Shown: positions 33,551 through 45,770, counted from the stretch's first letter. The stretch: DNA of 64,000 nucleotides from Takakia lepidozioides (GCA_030704615.1 CM060734.1:13580001-13644000); one strand, 5' to 3'. The notes: a model not told the origin generated them from the letters alone. Numbers and translations: made by a program.

Positions 33551-34799
33551 TTAAGTAAGAAATAACTTAAGACGATCGCCGTTTATCCGTGTCGGCACTG
33601 GGTCGCCATTGATGGTAGCCAATTGTATCGAGCCATTTGGAAAAGCTTCCACCACCCGGTATGGCCCGAGCCATCGCATCTTCAATTTACCAAGAAATTT
33701 TTGAAAACGACTATCATAAAGAAGTACCAAATCTTGAGCCTTTAAATATCTTGGGTTCAAGACGGCTATCATAATAGTCCTTCCGTCGCAATTGTGTGAC
33801 TTCAATGTTCTGTAACGCCTGTCGACGAAGTTCATCCAACTTGACTAATTGCAACAGACGAGCCGATAGGGACGGAACATTGCCCAACCGTTCCTCAATA
33901 GCTATGCGGAGGGAAGGAATTTCAAGCTCGATAGGCAATATTGCCTCTTGTCCATAAACCAACTGAAATGGAGTAAATCCGGTAGTGACTTTAAATGCAG
34001 TCCGATAGGCCCATAATGCGGAGAATAGCTTCGTGTCCCAATCACTGCCAGTACCAGAAATTGTCTTCGTTAAAATCCCACATAGCAACCCATTGGTGTT
34101 CTCAGTCTGGCCATTAGCCCGTGGGTGATAAGGTGTAGTTTTCCGATGTTTAATTACATACTTAGAATTCATCTGCTCAATAGTAGAATTCAAGAAATGT
34201 GTACCACGATCGCTCACGAGCTCTCGAGGACAACCAAATCGAGTGATGACATTCTCATAAAGAAACTGTGCCACAACCTTGGCTGTATCGGTGCGGGTGG
34301 CCATTGCTTCAGCCCACTTAGTCACGTATTCGGTCGCAATATCGCTTCTGACCATTGCATCATCCCACGCAAGCTGTAATTGTTGATTGCGCCATAGGGT
34401 AGCGATATTCGTAACCCTCAAATCGGCCAATTCCTTATGCAAGTCCTCGTGATCAAGGGCTTCTGCTGCTACGACTTGCAATCCCTCAACTAAATCACGG
34501 AGCTTCGTTGCAAAAGACGATTGGCTGCTTGCATCTTTGCCTCCCGACACCACCATTGCAACACTGGTATTAACTGCCGCCAGTGTTGAAGCCCTTTCAT
34601 TCGCTTTGCTCGACTCTGGTTTATCGATAATCATGGTAGCAATCACATCGGCTGGGGCCGGTACCTTCAATCGATGCTGCAAAATCATAGACAAATAGAT
34701 TGCACAGTTCGGTATGTCTGTCTTCCCACTCTTCCTTTTGCCCGCAAACAAACTCTGCCCAATTGAGTTGAAAACCTTGAAATGTTGATACCGCCGCAT
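33551..34799 (-). pseudogene. Ty3/gypsy integrase
   Basis: Minus-strand 34799-33714 reads a helical lead, then the integrase core: ERFGCPRELVSDRGTHFLN-type block (FGCPRELVSDRGTHFLN), YHPRANGQTEN with NGLLCGIL, SALWAYRTAFKVTTGFTPF and LVYGQEAILPIELEIP. After a one-base frame break near 33760 the tail continues at 33835-33551 with KAQDLVLLYDSRFQKF and KMRWLGPYRVVEAFPNGS, the usual C-terminal binding domain. The DNA upstream jumps straight to gag sequence at about 34815, so protease and RT are deleted. Part of the core is repeated at 54219-54337. Confidence 0.8.
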
Positions 34800-34814
34800 T
34801 CGATTGTGACCGGG

Positions 34815-35324
34815 CTACATCACTTTCTTCAATGCCAATCGACTAACTGCGAACTTCATCCATTCCATTAACTCTGGCTTAAGCGCCTTGGCAACAGCCC
34901 AGCCTCCCGTCTGATTACATGCGGTGGAGCCCCCCTTGAAGTAATCCTCAGGAACAAAAGACTCGTCCTTAAAACCATCGACATCAAAACCGGCCCGAGG
35001 CAGTAGCAAGACTTCCGTGACAGTACGCACATCCACTAATATCTCAATGTTATTGACTGTTCCAGTCCTAGTAACAGGATCATAAGAATTATAGAATTGC
35101 ATGACCGTGGCCATACTGGCCTTTGGCAGACTCTTCGCAGACAATAACAAGAACTCTAACATCCCGGACTGTCTCCACTGTGCTCTCTGCTCACGACCGC
35201 CCATAATCAAATTAATATCTCCCCCTCGCAACTCCCCCGCCATCATTGAAATTGCTCCCGGCAAAGACTGCTGCACAGCTTTCTTCACCATCCTGATGAC
35301 TTTCCTCACCTCTCGGAGAAACAC
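34815..35324 (-). pseudogene. Gypsy gag-like fragment, copy 2
   Basis: Fuller copy of the 32776-33185 frame, with the additional RTVTEVLLLPRAGFDVDGF and DESFVPEDYFKGGST. It ends in WMKFAVSRLALKKVM right beside the integrase sequence. 35325-35466 carries leader/LTR sequence like 33186-33316. Confidence 0.5.
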
Positions 35325-35466
35325 TCTCTCTCTCCACTCACTGCACTCACACTTCTTATTACGACAAACTATCTGAGCTGCAAGAACAATGGACAGACAG
35401 TGGAAATGGCAAGAAGGGCCCCACTCCTATCTATCGCACGTGATGGCTTAACCTAACAGCTGTCAT

Positions 35467-37667
35467 CACCACATGAGGCCTCTTACATCCTGAAATGCAA
35501 GGACTTGAAAGAAAGGCAGCGCGTTTGTACCTGTACAGAAGGCGCATTGCTGCTTTGTCCGCATTCGGCTGGTCGGTGAACTCGTGGCTCCGGCGAGCAT
35601 CTGCTATCTCCCGAAGGAATAGGTTGGTTTTGTAGAGCAGAAAGTACCTCGTCACATAGTCACGTAGGCTCTCTGCTGCAGGAGATATCTCCATCTTGAA
35701 CTGATGTGCTTGTGTGTCAACTGCTCTTGCGCATTCGTCGTCACCTGTGGAGATTCTCCATCAGATCACTTTCCTGAAAAAATACAATGAATCCACCCCC
35801 TACTAGAGTAGAAGCCCCAAACGAAGCGTGGGGAAGTACCTGAAACCACCATGTCATGCGGTTCATCCACATGTCGAATGTGGGATCAGAGAGTTTGTCC
35901 GGTTTGGGGAAGCTCCACATGTCCCTGGTACTTTGGGAACCAATCCAGATTTGGAGCCACCGGGTCTGTCCAACCACCCAGCATATTCGTAAGTGCCAAA
36001 CACCACAAAAAGGAGTTGTTGCCACCACAATTTGGTTAAGAATGTATCATCTTTTCTGTTGCATCCACACAGGATGTGGCTAGACGATGGAGCTTCTCCA
36101 ATGTCATCGTGGGCTTCAGAGCGCGAGAGTAGTGCTTCCCCACCTCCACCAGAAAGTCGGCACCAAGGGCGGGATCAGCTATGGCCACGTACTTTATCAT
36201 CCGCGATTTGTACTTTATGCGGGCCCTCACCTCCGCAGCTTTGACATACGATTCGAGTGCCGGGAGGGTTGGATTCTTCTCCTCTGACTCCATGTAGAAC
36301 CTCCGCGCATGTGCCAAATCCTGTTGTATTTTCGTCTGTCAAGAATGCGCACATAAGATTATAGATCCTGCTCAACACAATTTCTTCTATTGGGGGAGGA
36401 GATTAGAAATCACGGTGAAGACCTTTTCTTCTATTGGGGGAGGAGAGACAGATTAGCTCAACAAAACTGTCAGGAGCTTTACCCGAAATATGTAGTCCAC
36501 CATGGCGTCGACGCTCAGCCTATACCAAGTTCTGTCTGCCTTTGCCTCCGACTTGCGTAGGAGGTCGACACTGAGGGAATTGGCAAACTCTTGCACCCCT
36601 GCTTCCCGACATCCTTCACTCGGAAGAGCATATGGGACAAGTTGGTGGCAATGAAGGCATTCTCAGTCACCCTGCAGTGCCACATTTCCATCAAACAATA
36701 CTGAAATGGGAATTTTCATCATATATGAGGATTCGCAATGAAATGACTTCCAAATTCAAAGTCCAAAAGCGAGAGGCGTTGTAACTTACGAGTTGATGTC
36801 CGCATTGCAGCTTTGAGAAGACTGTGATCTTTGGGCCCCGCAACCTTCAGCACAACACAATCCACAGCGAAATGCCAATGGAGGTCGTTGGGGTGGGCTT
36901 GGGCAATGTGCTCCATCCATGCCAGGAGGCGATGATTGCCGTCCCACACGTAGAACATCTTACCGGACAAGTGCTGGAAAAGAGGATCACTAGCAATCGA
37001 TCTCTCGAACTCCTCATTTCGCGTTTGCCAAGGGGGACCCCATTTGTCCACCTCATCAGAAGTGTGGGCACGGGAAGCTCCGTGGTCGTTCTCAATGGAA
37101 ACGTAAAACGCGGCAGACCCCATTCGATATCCATCCCGGAAAGAGAATTTCAACTTGTCGATATCGCCTGGGAGGGCAGGTCTCACCACCTGTAATGACA
37201 CCAAGCGGCAAAGGGGAATTCGAAGCTTGGCCAGGTACACCATGCCCCCCAGTACCCTGCCAATGTTGCTGTGGGTTGCCTCCAACATCTTGGCAGCGGC
37301 CAACTTCATATCCGCCTCAGACATGACGTCTGCTGCAGAGGGGTTTTCCGGCAGCCCACCAGGACCGCCAAATCCAGCCTGTATGCTCCGGGTTTGGGGC
37401 CTGGGGATGTCCGGGAGGATGTCATCCTGGTCAGAAAGCTCCCTGTCGTCCTCCTCAACAGGGTCAGCCACCTGCAAAACCACCTCCAGCACTCTCCCCG
37501 TCTCTACTGCCCTCTCCCTGGCTTCACCTCGAACTTGCACAATCCGTGCTCTTTCTGGTGTTCTTTCCTCTCCTCCACTCTCCACCGTATGGGTAATTGC
37601 AGGGGCTGCTCTTGCCCGCGATGGTCTAACCGGTGTGTTATTGCCTCTTTGTGGTGTCTTGGAGGGA
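35467..37667 (-). pseudogene. Decayed copy of the element-2-type ParB-like accessory gene
   Basis: Minus-strand near-identical copy of 62290-64000. Exon 2 equivalent ends at 36790 and contains IGRVLGGMVYLAKL, IPLCRLVSLQVVRPALPG and FYVWDGNHRLLAWMEHI. Exon 3 (36671-36483) has lost one G and is 189 instead of 190 nt. Exon 4 (36335-36051) keeps 285 nt, but its donor GT has become AT (36050-36049). One base is missing before TCAACTC at the exon 2 end, and the last exon has a further frame break near 35690. Both borders are abrupt: gypsy leader at 35466 and gypsy gag at 37668. No terminal repeat is attached. Confidence 0.8.
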
Positions 37668-38080
37668 TTGCAAGAAAACCTAGGCAAGTAAGGGTGCATC
37701 AGGTGCAGCCCCAGCCAAGAAGAAACAATGATCAGGACCACTATGGTAGGTCTGGTGGTTATAACAATGGCATGGAAGGGAGAGGTAATTCAAGAGGGAA
37801 TTACCAAGGAAATTCCAGAGGCAACTATCAGGGTAATCCAAGGGGGAACTACCAACCCGGGAATCAGGATTACAGAAATAATCCAAGAGCAGACCAAGGG
37901 CGGGGACCCAATGGTGAAGAACTATGTTACTATTGTAATCAGCCAGGACATCGCAAGGCAGCCTATTCATTCTGGATAAGACACCAGAATGAGATGAGAG
38001 CTCCTGTGAATGAGGGCCCAGTGGTGGCAGCTCAGGCCATGTGTTGTACCAGAAGTAAGTACAATGATAGTAACCAGAAG
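37668..38080 (+). pseudogene. Gypsy gag C-terminal part with degenerate zinc knuckle
   Basis: Plus-strand frame, Gly/Asn/Arg-rich (SRGNYQGNPRGNYQPGNQ repeats), followed by CYYCNQPGHRKAAY. This is a CCHC knuckle whose last Cys is Tyr. It continues into the protease region in another frame at about 38010. The 5' border joins the decayed accessory gene directly. Confidence 0.65.
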
Positions 38081-39314
38081 CAAAGCCAAATTAATACCTC
38101 CAGTAGTTGAGGAAGATGATGATAATGAAGGTGGCAGTGATATGCCTGAAGATGAAGAGACTTGGAAAGATGAGAAGGAACTGCACAAGGAAGTGGCAGA
38201 TACCATAAGGGAAATGCAGAAGAGTACTGATATTCCTGTGGCAGATTCCTCTGATTCTGATGGAGAAGAAGAAGTGAGTGAGGATGAAAGGAAGAAAGAA
38301 GATGCAGACATGCAAAGTAATGAAGAGACTTTGGCTGAAGTAATATGCCAGACCAAAGCAGAGATTACCATTGGACAGCTATTGGCTGTGGCACCTTATT
38401 GTAGGCACAGGCTGTATCAAGCAATCAATCGAATTGCCCAGGAGACAGGAAACACAGACCTGAATAGCAAGGTGACCAGTTATAATGTGAAGCCGGAAGG
38501 GCGAGAAACAGTCATGGACTTTGATGATTCTATGCCAGTAATCCAATTGAGAATTGGAAGCACAGAACTAACTGATGTACTGATAGATGGAGGTTCTGGA
38601 GTGAATATCATGACAGACCAATTAAGGAAGAAGCTTGGTCTAAGTAACATGAAACCAGCCCCATTTACAGTAACAATGGCAGATCAAAGAAGTGTACAGC
38701 CATTGGGATTAATAAGAGGAGTTAAGATACAGATACAGAAGATGATCTTTATGATCACAGTAACTGTGTTGAAGATGGATGAAGTCATGGAGGCTTACTC
38801 CTTATTATTGGGACGCCCGTGGCTGAAACAGGCCAGGGTATTCCATGACTGGAATTCTCAGTTATTAACCGTGCATAATGGGATACACGAGATGCAAATT
38901 ACCACAAAGAAATCTAGTAGATTACCTGCTACGAGAAGACCTCGAGGGGTCAGAGAGTATGACTGGAGAGGAGGACTGGATGAGGAGCAGGAAGCTACCT
39001 TGTTTGCAGCACACCCAGAGTGGGAAGAGGTTGCGGAGATGCGGCTGGAAAGCCTAAGTTGTTTAAGAGGTATCTGCTGTGGTGTAGTGTCAGCAACACC
39101 AACTGAAGAGGAAACCAGCAGTTACCCATCATATTTCTATGAAGAAAGAGAAGGAGAAATGGAAATCCTAGAGGAACCAGCCACTGTGAGTTTACAGGAT
39201 GAAGTGGTGACTGGTCGGACAATCACAGCTGATGAGCAGGTGAGGGAAGTGAATGTGGGAACTAAAGAGGAACCAAGGATGGTGAAGTACTTTTGGACAT
39301 ACCCAGTGATTTGA
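38010..39314 (+). pseudogene. Gypsy aspartic protease region
   Basis: Long frame with an acidic linker (DNEGGSDMPEDEETWKDE), then a retropepsin: PVIQLRIGSTELTDVLIDGG, SGVNIMTDQLRKKLGL, then SLLLGRPWLKQARVFHDW. The active-site motif is LIDGGSGVN, the form usual in plant gypsy elements. The last ~20 codons and the stop (TYPVI, 39314) match an unrelated repeat at 53640-53711, so the RT start is replaced. Confidence 0.7.
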
Positions 39315-39349
39315 AAGCAAGACCTTTGCACACTGTTTTGACTTGGAAA

Positions 39350-39405
39350 AAATTTTGCGCGCCGCCCTACCTGCCGGATGGAAATTCGGCGCCGAATTTC
39401 CATCC
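39350..39405. repeat. Single element-2 palindrome embedded in gypsy pol
   Basis: TTTTGCGCGCCGCCCTACCT then GGATGGAAATTCGGCGCCGA with its mirrored half, exactly the composite unit of the satellite at 60500-60840. It stands where the first part of the RT should be. Confidence 0.75.
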
Positions 39406-40007
39406 ATAATAAATTGGAGTTATGTCTGGCCAGATGCAGGATGAGAGGTCTGGGCCTGAATCCAGAGAAGTGTACTTTTTGTGTGAACTCAGGGGTGCTT
39501 CTGGGACACATTGTGTGTAAGAGGGGACTTCTTGTGGATCCCAGGAAGACAGAGGCCATTAAAGCCTCTCCACCACCAGTGAATATTAAGAGTCTAAGGA
39601 GATTCCTTGGGCAAACCAGTTATTACAGAAGATTTGTCAAAAGGTATGCACAAATAGCAGCACCATTGAGCAAGCTTCTGAAGAAAGATGCAGTGTTTGC
39701 ATGGACAGCTGAATGTCAACAGGCTTTTGAGGAACTTACACTGTCAGTAACAACTACACCTGTACTGATTAACCCTCACTGGCATGTAGTATTTCATGTT
39801 CACTGTGATGCATCAGGAGAAGCGTTGGGAGCGGTGTTAGCCCAGAATGATACAGGAAATATAGATTCACCTGTGTACTATGCTAGCAGGTTGATGAACA
39901 GTGCTGAAAGGAACTATAGCACAACTGAAAGAGAAGCACTGGCAATGATCTATGCAGTGAAGAAATTCAGGCATTACCTGTTGGGCAAGAAGTTTATGTT
40001 CTATGTG
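39406..40007 (+). pseudogene. Gypsy RT C-terminus and RNase H
   Basis: Plus frame: RGLGLNPEKCTFCVNSG with LGHIV (end of RT), FLGQTSYYRRFVKRYA, QAFEELTLSVTTTPVL, then RNase H with HCDASGEALGAVLAQ, SPVYYASRLM and NYSTTEREALAMIYAV. The frame is cut at about 40007 by an element-1-like fragment. The RT catalytic core (YxDD) is absent. Confidence 0.8.
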
Positions 40008-40699
40008 AGATCCTCAAGGAGTGCGCTCCTCTTCTCCATTGTATGGGGACATTCGCATTGGTGTGGACGACGAAAACGTGAAGATTTCCATATTCGATGG
40101 TGGTATGATTGAAGGGCAGGACATTGTGGTGAACATCACTAGGGGCGGTACAACGGCTGCAATCGACTTTACATGGAGGAGCCCCATGACTCATGAGCTA
40201 GTTCTGAGAGCAGTCGAAGTCCCATTGACAACGTGACTTGTATTCAGTAGGCACAGGGCTAAAGATTTGATTGCACAATCAGCACAGTAGACGTGCTTCA
40301 AATGCAATTCATGTGGATCAACAAAAACCTCATTGTGCCCTCTTTTTATTCTATTCTGTGTCCATCGTTCCTAGAATGCGTCATTGCTCATTTCATTTGG
40401 GATTGGGAGTGTGGGTGGATTTTGCAAGTGGCTGGTAGGCTGAAATGGGCCCCCATTGTACAGAGCAGTACCACCCTACCATTCGCGAAACATTGCCTTT
40501 CAATATATAATTCTAAATAACATTGCCGAACCTCCTTCATCGGGAGGTCCTTCTCCCCCTATGACCGTGGCACCCTAAACCCTATTCCCGCGGACACTCA
40601 TTTCCGGAAAATAGTGCTGCTCATGTTTTTTTCCACACTTACGACTCTGCTCATGGCTCATGCCGCTCATGGCTCATAGCTCATGAAATAGCAGCCCCC
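40008..40699 (-). mobile_element. Terminal fragment of an element-1-like transposon
   Basis: Inverted, near-identical copy of 18615 to about 19300: the last 70 codons of gene A with its stop, the 3' region, the CCGCGG subterminal motif, ATGAGC units and the end GGGGGCTGCTATTTCATGAG (reading inward from 40699). The inner border at about 40008 joins gypsy RNase H without a second end. Beyond 40699 lies gypsy gag of a different element. Confidence 0.85.
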
Positions 40700-40918
40700 A
40701 CCGTGGCCATTCTGGCCTTTGGCAGACTCTTCGCAGACAATAACAAGAACTCTAACATCCCGGACTGTCTCCACTGTGCTCTCTGCTCACGACCGCCCAG
40801 AATCAAATTAATATCTCCCCCTCGCAACTCCCCCGCCATCATTGAAACTGCTCCCGGCAAAGACTGCTGCACAGCTTTCTTCACCATCCCGATGACTTTC
40901 CTCACCTCTCGGAGAAAA
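40700..40918 (-). pseudogene. Gypsy gag-like fragment, copy 3
   Basis: Third copy of the VKKAVQQSLPG...REQRAQWRQSGML segment seen at 32776 and 34815, on the minus strand. Ends at 40918 against plus-strand integrase tail sequence. Confidence 0.55.
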
Positions 40919-41160
40919 GCTTAAATCACCATGGAAAGGACCTTATGTCATACAAAAGATGTATGATAACAACACCGCCATGTTCCAAACCATTAACAAA
41001 GAAATGCTGGGAAGAGTCAATGCCAATAAGTTGAAGGGGTACAGTGGTATCCATGACAAACCATTGCAGCATGATTTGCGTGTTGAAACGCAAGAGCAGT
41101 CACGGGTTGCGCCAGTGTTACCAACGGAGTATGGAGCACTTGTCGCTAGGCCGAGCATAT
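40919..41160 (+). pseudogene. Gypsy integrase C-terminal tail
   Basis: Reads SPWKGPYVIQKMYDNNTAMF then LKGYSG, the usual 'W-GPY-V' end of integrase. The frame runs on into the repeat region below, where the coding assignment becomes doubtful. Confidence 0.6.
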
Positions 41161-41189
41161 ATGACCAGGGCGGGCAGAACAAGCGTAAC

Positions 41190-41510
41190 ACAGCCTATCA
41201 CAGCCCATCACGACGAGACACAACCTATCACAGCCCATCAAGGCAAAACACAGCCTATCACAGCCCATCACGACGTCACACAGCCTATCACAGCCCATCA
41301 AGGCGCGACACAACCTATCACAGCCCATCACAACGTGACACAGCCTATCACAGCCCATCACGGCGCGACACAACATATCACAGCCCAGCACGGCGCAACA
41401 CAGCCTATCACAGCTTACCACAGTGCATCACAGCCTATCACAGCGTACCACAATATGACACAGCCTGTCACAGCTCAACACAGCCTACTAGGGTTACACA
41501 ATCCATAGAA
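41190..41510 (+). repeat. 30-bp tandem repeat in the gypsy element
   Basis: About ten units of a 30-bp repeat based on ACACAGCCTATCACAGCCCA, with an alternating CGACG/AAGGC part. In the open frame each unit reads RRDTTYHSPS-like decapeptides. A relative based on CACAGCCCGTCACAG occurs at 45890-46140 in the LTR of the same element. Function unknown. Confidence 0.85.
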
Positions 41511-42210
41511 TCAGTGACAGGTGGACGCAGGATAACTTCAGGGAAATGGCCGGCGAAAGAAAGGACGGAAGCCAGTTTAGAAATGGACACGTGGAAGTCA
41601 GGGCGCGACACGCAGCTGAGAAGGAAGTGCAAGAACAGGTGTCATCAAGAAAGAGGACAAGAATGGCCGTCAAAGTATCTACTTAGCGCGTCAATTCGGA
41701 TGAATGGCGGGCCCATTAATGAATACGGAAAAAGGGCAACGGAACAAACGGCAAGTACGGAAAAGCGAAATTCTTGTCACATGTGTTATCCTAGTGGACA
41801 GTCCAGCAGGGAAAGTCCACTAAAGAAAATTAAATCTAAAATCCAGTCACAGCGGTTACAGCCAATCGAAAGCCAGAAAAGAGATCAAGAAATTGGAGGG
41901 AATTTAAGCGCAAGAGTCGGCGTCGTTCTAAGTAACGGGCGTCTTGACGGGACAAACCATCAATGCTATAGCTTTGAAGCTATGGAGGAACTAACAGACT
42001 ATACGCTCGCAATATTACTTACGCAGTGGCATAGGGACGAAAGAACAGAGCAAATCTTTTCTCTTGATCGATGCTTGCAAGCCCCGCAGGCTTACAAGAA
42101 ATTACCCATAGCTTTTTGTGGCAACCATACGTTTATGCTTTGTGCCCTGCAAGCATTTCTTCAATTGTTACAGCCAAAACATTTCTGTGGGTCTAGAATG
42201 AAGAGAGTGA

Positions 42211-45200
42211 GAGGAACGGAGGACCACAATCCTGCAGAAACAAACGATTGCTACTCCACAGGCGGTACAGTTACTGAAGGAGCTGCGATTGCAAGGATTG
42301 CAAAGCAAAGATTGGACATTGCACCATAGACAGTACATGTTACAATTCTTGCAGAACTTTGAGCCAAAGACAGGAGCAACAACGGTGAAGGGAGTTGAAT
42401 TAGTAATTACTCCCCTATACCTACAGCAATTGTTTCGATTGCCAGCAGGTCAAGTGCATGTGGAGGAGCACAGGGCAAGACTGCAAATAGGGGACTTATT
42501 CCAAGAAGGGAGTTTCTTTAAAACTCAAGGTTATGCTTGTACCAAGGCCGTGTACCCAGGGCTAAGGGAGGTAGGCCAGGTATTGAACGTTCTGTTTGCC
42601 ATGAAACAGAACCAGCAGTATTTGAGCAGATCCTTCACAGAAGAAATACTCAAAGCCCTGAGAGGAGAAGAGGTAGAATGGGCGGACATAATGTACAACG
42701 CACTGGTAGAGGAGATGAAAAGATTACAGGGTACTGTCGCAAAATCTCCTATCATAGTGTCTGGCCCAACCATTGCTCAAATAATTTTTGATTCTGGCAT
42801 ACTTGATGCTCGAGAAAGAAAGGAGATGGGAGTGTTTGAGCCAGAAACCACTGCAATGGAAGAGCAAGGCTCTTCACACAGTGAGGGTGGACTGGCAGGG
42901 CAACCCGAGAATAAGAGACAGAGGCGGGGAAAGACTGTAGTGGCGGATCCACTGGCTTCACGGAATCCGCATGATAATGTTTCCCAAGTTTTTGTGCAGG
43001 AAGGGGCACAGCAGCACAAAGAACTGCTATTACTGGAAGCAGGACCTTCAGAGAGGGAAGAGGAAGTTACTTCAGTATCACAGCAGCCAGAGGATCGGCT
43101 TGTCACAAGGTTACCACAAGTTGTCCATGCAGTTCAACCAGAAATAATTGATTTAGAAAAAGAAGGGTTAGATATTCCCACTACAGAACAGATGGTGGCA
43201 GAAATTGAGAAGGGGGACCTTCTCTATGAATATTCTGGTATGGTCAAGGACACAGTGATTCCGGAGGTGCAATGGTTGTCTAAGGGAAACCCTGCGGCGC
43301 ATATAATACACACACCTGTGACGGAGGTACCACAGGTAGAATGCCAAGACACTGCAGCACCAGTGACGGATGTAGTGGTTCAGGAAGAAAATATGGTGGG
43401 GCAATGGCCTTAGTGGTTCGTAAGGCATCACACTGCTGAGGATCAGGGAGAACAACAGCAAGCTCACCAAGATGACCCTCAACAGGCGATGCTTATGAGT
43501 TCCATAAACATGACACTTAATTTGTTGGGTACTTATGTCAAATCACATGTTCCCACTACTCAATTGGCAGCTTTGAGGGAGGAACTCAGGAAAGAGTTTG
43601 AGGCTCGACTTGCCACAGAGTGTGCAAACAAGGTCGATGAAGAGGTCACTCACAAGATGCAGCAAGACTTAGAGAGTACAGAAGCGGCTTTGCAATTGGC
43701 CAAGGAACAATTGATTGAGGCAGGCCTCGCACAAGACCACTTGCACGAAGCACATAAGCAACAGCTATACCAAATGTAGATGAAGCATGAAAGCAAGTTG
43801 CAAGAAGTGAATGCACTACATATGGAGTTGCAGACAGTGCATGACAGGATGGCCATACAATGTGCTACACTCACAACTATGCTTGACCAATCTACAAAAG
43901 AAATAAACAGTCAAGCGGAAAGATGTACGAAGGCAGAAGAAGAGAATGTTGAGCAAATGAAACTCATTGTCGATATGAAGAATACAATCTGTCGCAATGA
44001 GGATACTTTCAAGCAATACAGGCAGGTTGAAGCTGACCAAGAGAGGCACATCCTGGAGTTGCAACAAACGGTCATGGCCAATAGAAATGAAATCTCGGTC
44101 ACTAACAAGGCTTGGAAGGAAGCCAATAATCTACTTGCTGCCTATGCGAATTTGGTTGAACCTCATGCGAAGCGCATGGAGGCTTTACAACAGCAGTTAG
44201 ATGTGTACAAACTCAGAGAGGAGCACACTCTCAGAGGAACCACAAGCAACTTGGTGGATAACCACCTTATGCAGGTCTGGTTAGCACAAGGGCCAGTGGA
44301 GGGCAAAGCACCACGAAAGCTCACCCAAAGCGAGATGAATGAGCTCAGGCTGCAAGTGCATAACATTGCCACAACTACTATAGACAATGTCTATAGTAGG
44401 ATAGCGGAGTTACAAGAGGATGTAGACGGCCTGCAGACTCAAGTGGAGGACCTCACTTCAAATATCGACAAGAGAGTCTGTATACCTAAGGAATAGCTAA
44501 TGGCTTCTTATTTACAAGCCAAAACTTTGGCTTTTCAGTCTTCTTCACAGGAGGTGCAGGAGATGCCAATGATACAAGAGCCAGTACCACCAACACCAGA
44601 ACAAGTCACTGTGCCAATAGCTGACCCTGTTGTTAATACAGCCACACCACAGCCACCACAGCCTGAGGTATGGGGGAATGCTGCTTTTAACCCACCTAAG
44701 ACTCCAGCTGCAAGGGAGTACAGTAGGGCTATGATTATGCCCTTCAACCAAATTCCCATTGTGTTGGATTTGGCTTGGAAAGAATTTAGTCCTCCGCAAT
44801 CATTAGCACATTACTATCAAATCATGCACATTTGGCTTCCAGTGGCAACTAGGACTAAAGTTCTTCCGAACAATCGACCAATAGAGGATCATCACTTTGC
44901 ACAATACTGGCATGAGGCAGGTACCATGTTGAAGGAATTAATTGCCTTCCAAATTGTACATGGATTCATTTATACCAAGACCAAGGAGGTAGCAAGTATT
45001 GTCATGGGCTGCGGGTTATACTACGCTACTTGTTTTCTGGTACGTTATCACATTGAGCAGCACAAGATGCAATCGCGCTTTCTGAGTTATTCCAGTGGGG
45101 ATCATTGGGTCTTACCTTCAGTGCCACCTCATATGTACCTATATGAGGCAAAAGTTATGATGCAAAAGGATTCTCAAATTCGTTCATGGTTTCAAGCGGC

Positions 45201-45732
45201 CTGGAACAATTTGTCAACGCAGAAATTTGGCCCTGACGATATTTTCTTTAAGGGACATGAGGCATGGAAATACTTGCACAATTCCCAAGTCATTGGTACC
45301 CCACTCACCTGGACAGACAAGGAGCTCAGGGTCTTCACCAATTTTACCATTCAGCGTTTACAGCAAGTTTTAAAGTTTAAACTTCCAGACATGGTAGGAC
45401 AACATTGTATGCCCCAGAGGATTCCACCAAAAGCTTGGCAGTTAAAACACCTGAGAGGCGATGAGGATTCTGATACAACTGTTTCTTCAGCGGACTCTTT
45501 TGACATGGGAGAAGACTATGCAATTCAGATGGCAGAGAAGAAACGACGGGGGTCTCCTATGCCTGAAAGATTACCTCGATATCAGCCTCCAGAGGGCCTT
45601 ACATATCCAGGTAGTGTTCAATCATCTCCGTCAACCAGTGACAGACCTCGGGCTCGTACACACAGTCCGCCACGAAACTCTCAACGTCAGAAAGGTGCTC
45701 GCTCACAAAGGTTTGCTAATCCCAATCAGTAA
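42211..45732 (+). pseudogene. Additional long ORF downstream of gypsy integrase, three in-frame TAG codons
   Basis: One continuous reading frame of 1,173 codons broken only by TAG at 43411, 43777 and 44494. The N-terminal third (LRLQGLQSKDWTLHHRQYML, KGVELVITPLYLQQLFRLP) is helical. The middle is coiled coil (LRKEFEARLATECANKVDEE onward). The C-terminal third is globular (WKEFSPPQSLAHYYQIMHIW, YWHEAGTMLKELIAFQIVHG) with a Ser/Pro/Arg tail. It sits between integrase and a polypurine tract, as do the extra ORFs of Tat/Athila-type gypsy elements. The partial second copy at 51029-52420 has Glu and Gln codons at the first two TAG positions, so the stops are secondary. I do not recognise a domain. 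Confidence 0.7.
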
Positions 45733-45754
45733 ACCGTGAGGACACGGCTTTTTG

Positions 45755-45770
45755 AGAGGGGAAGGGGTAA
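45755..45770 (+). other. Polypurine tract
   Basis: GAGAGGGGAAGGGGTAA-type purine run directly before TGTTGGAGGA; marks the start of the 3' LTR. Confidence 0.65.

Noticed and set aside
36719-37741. Functional second copy of the accessory gene
   Set aside because: It has a mutated splice donor, a one-base deletion in exon 3, other frame breaks and abrupt truncation at both ends.
41146-41421. Cys-rich minus-strand frame of 91 codons
   Set aside because: It is the reverse reading of the 30-bp CACAGCC repeat.
42211-45732. Stop-codon reassignment (TAG as Gln/Glu)
   Set aside because: The sister copy has sense codons at these sites, MIRO ends with TAG, and the element shows other decay.
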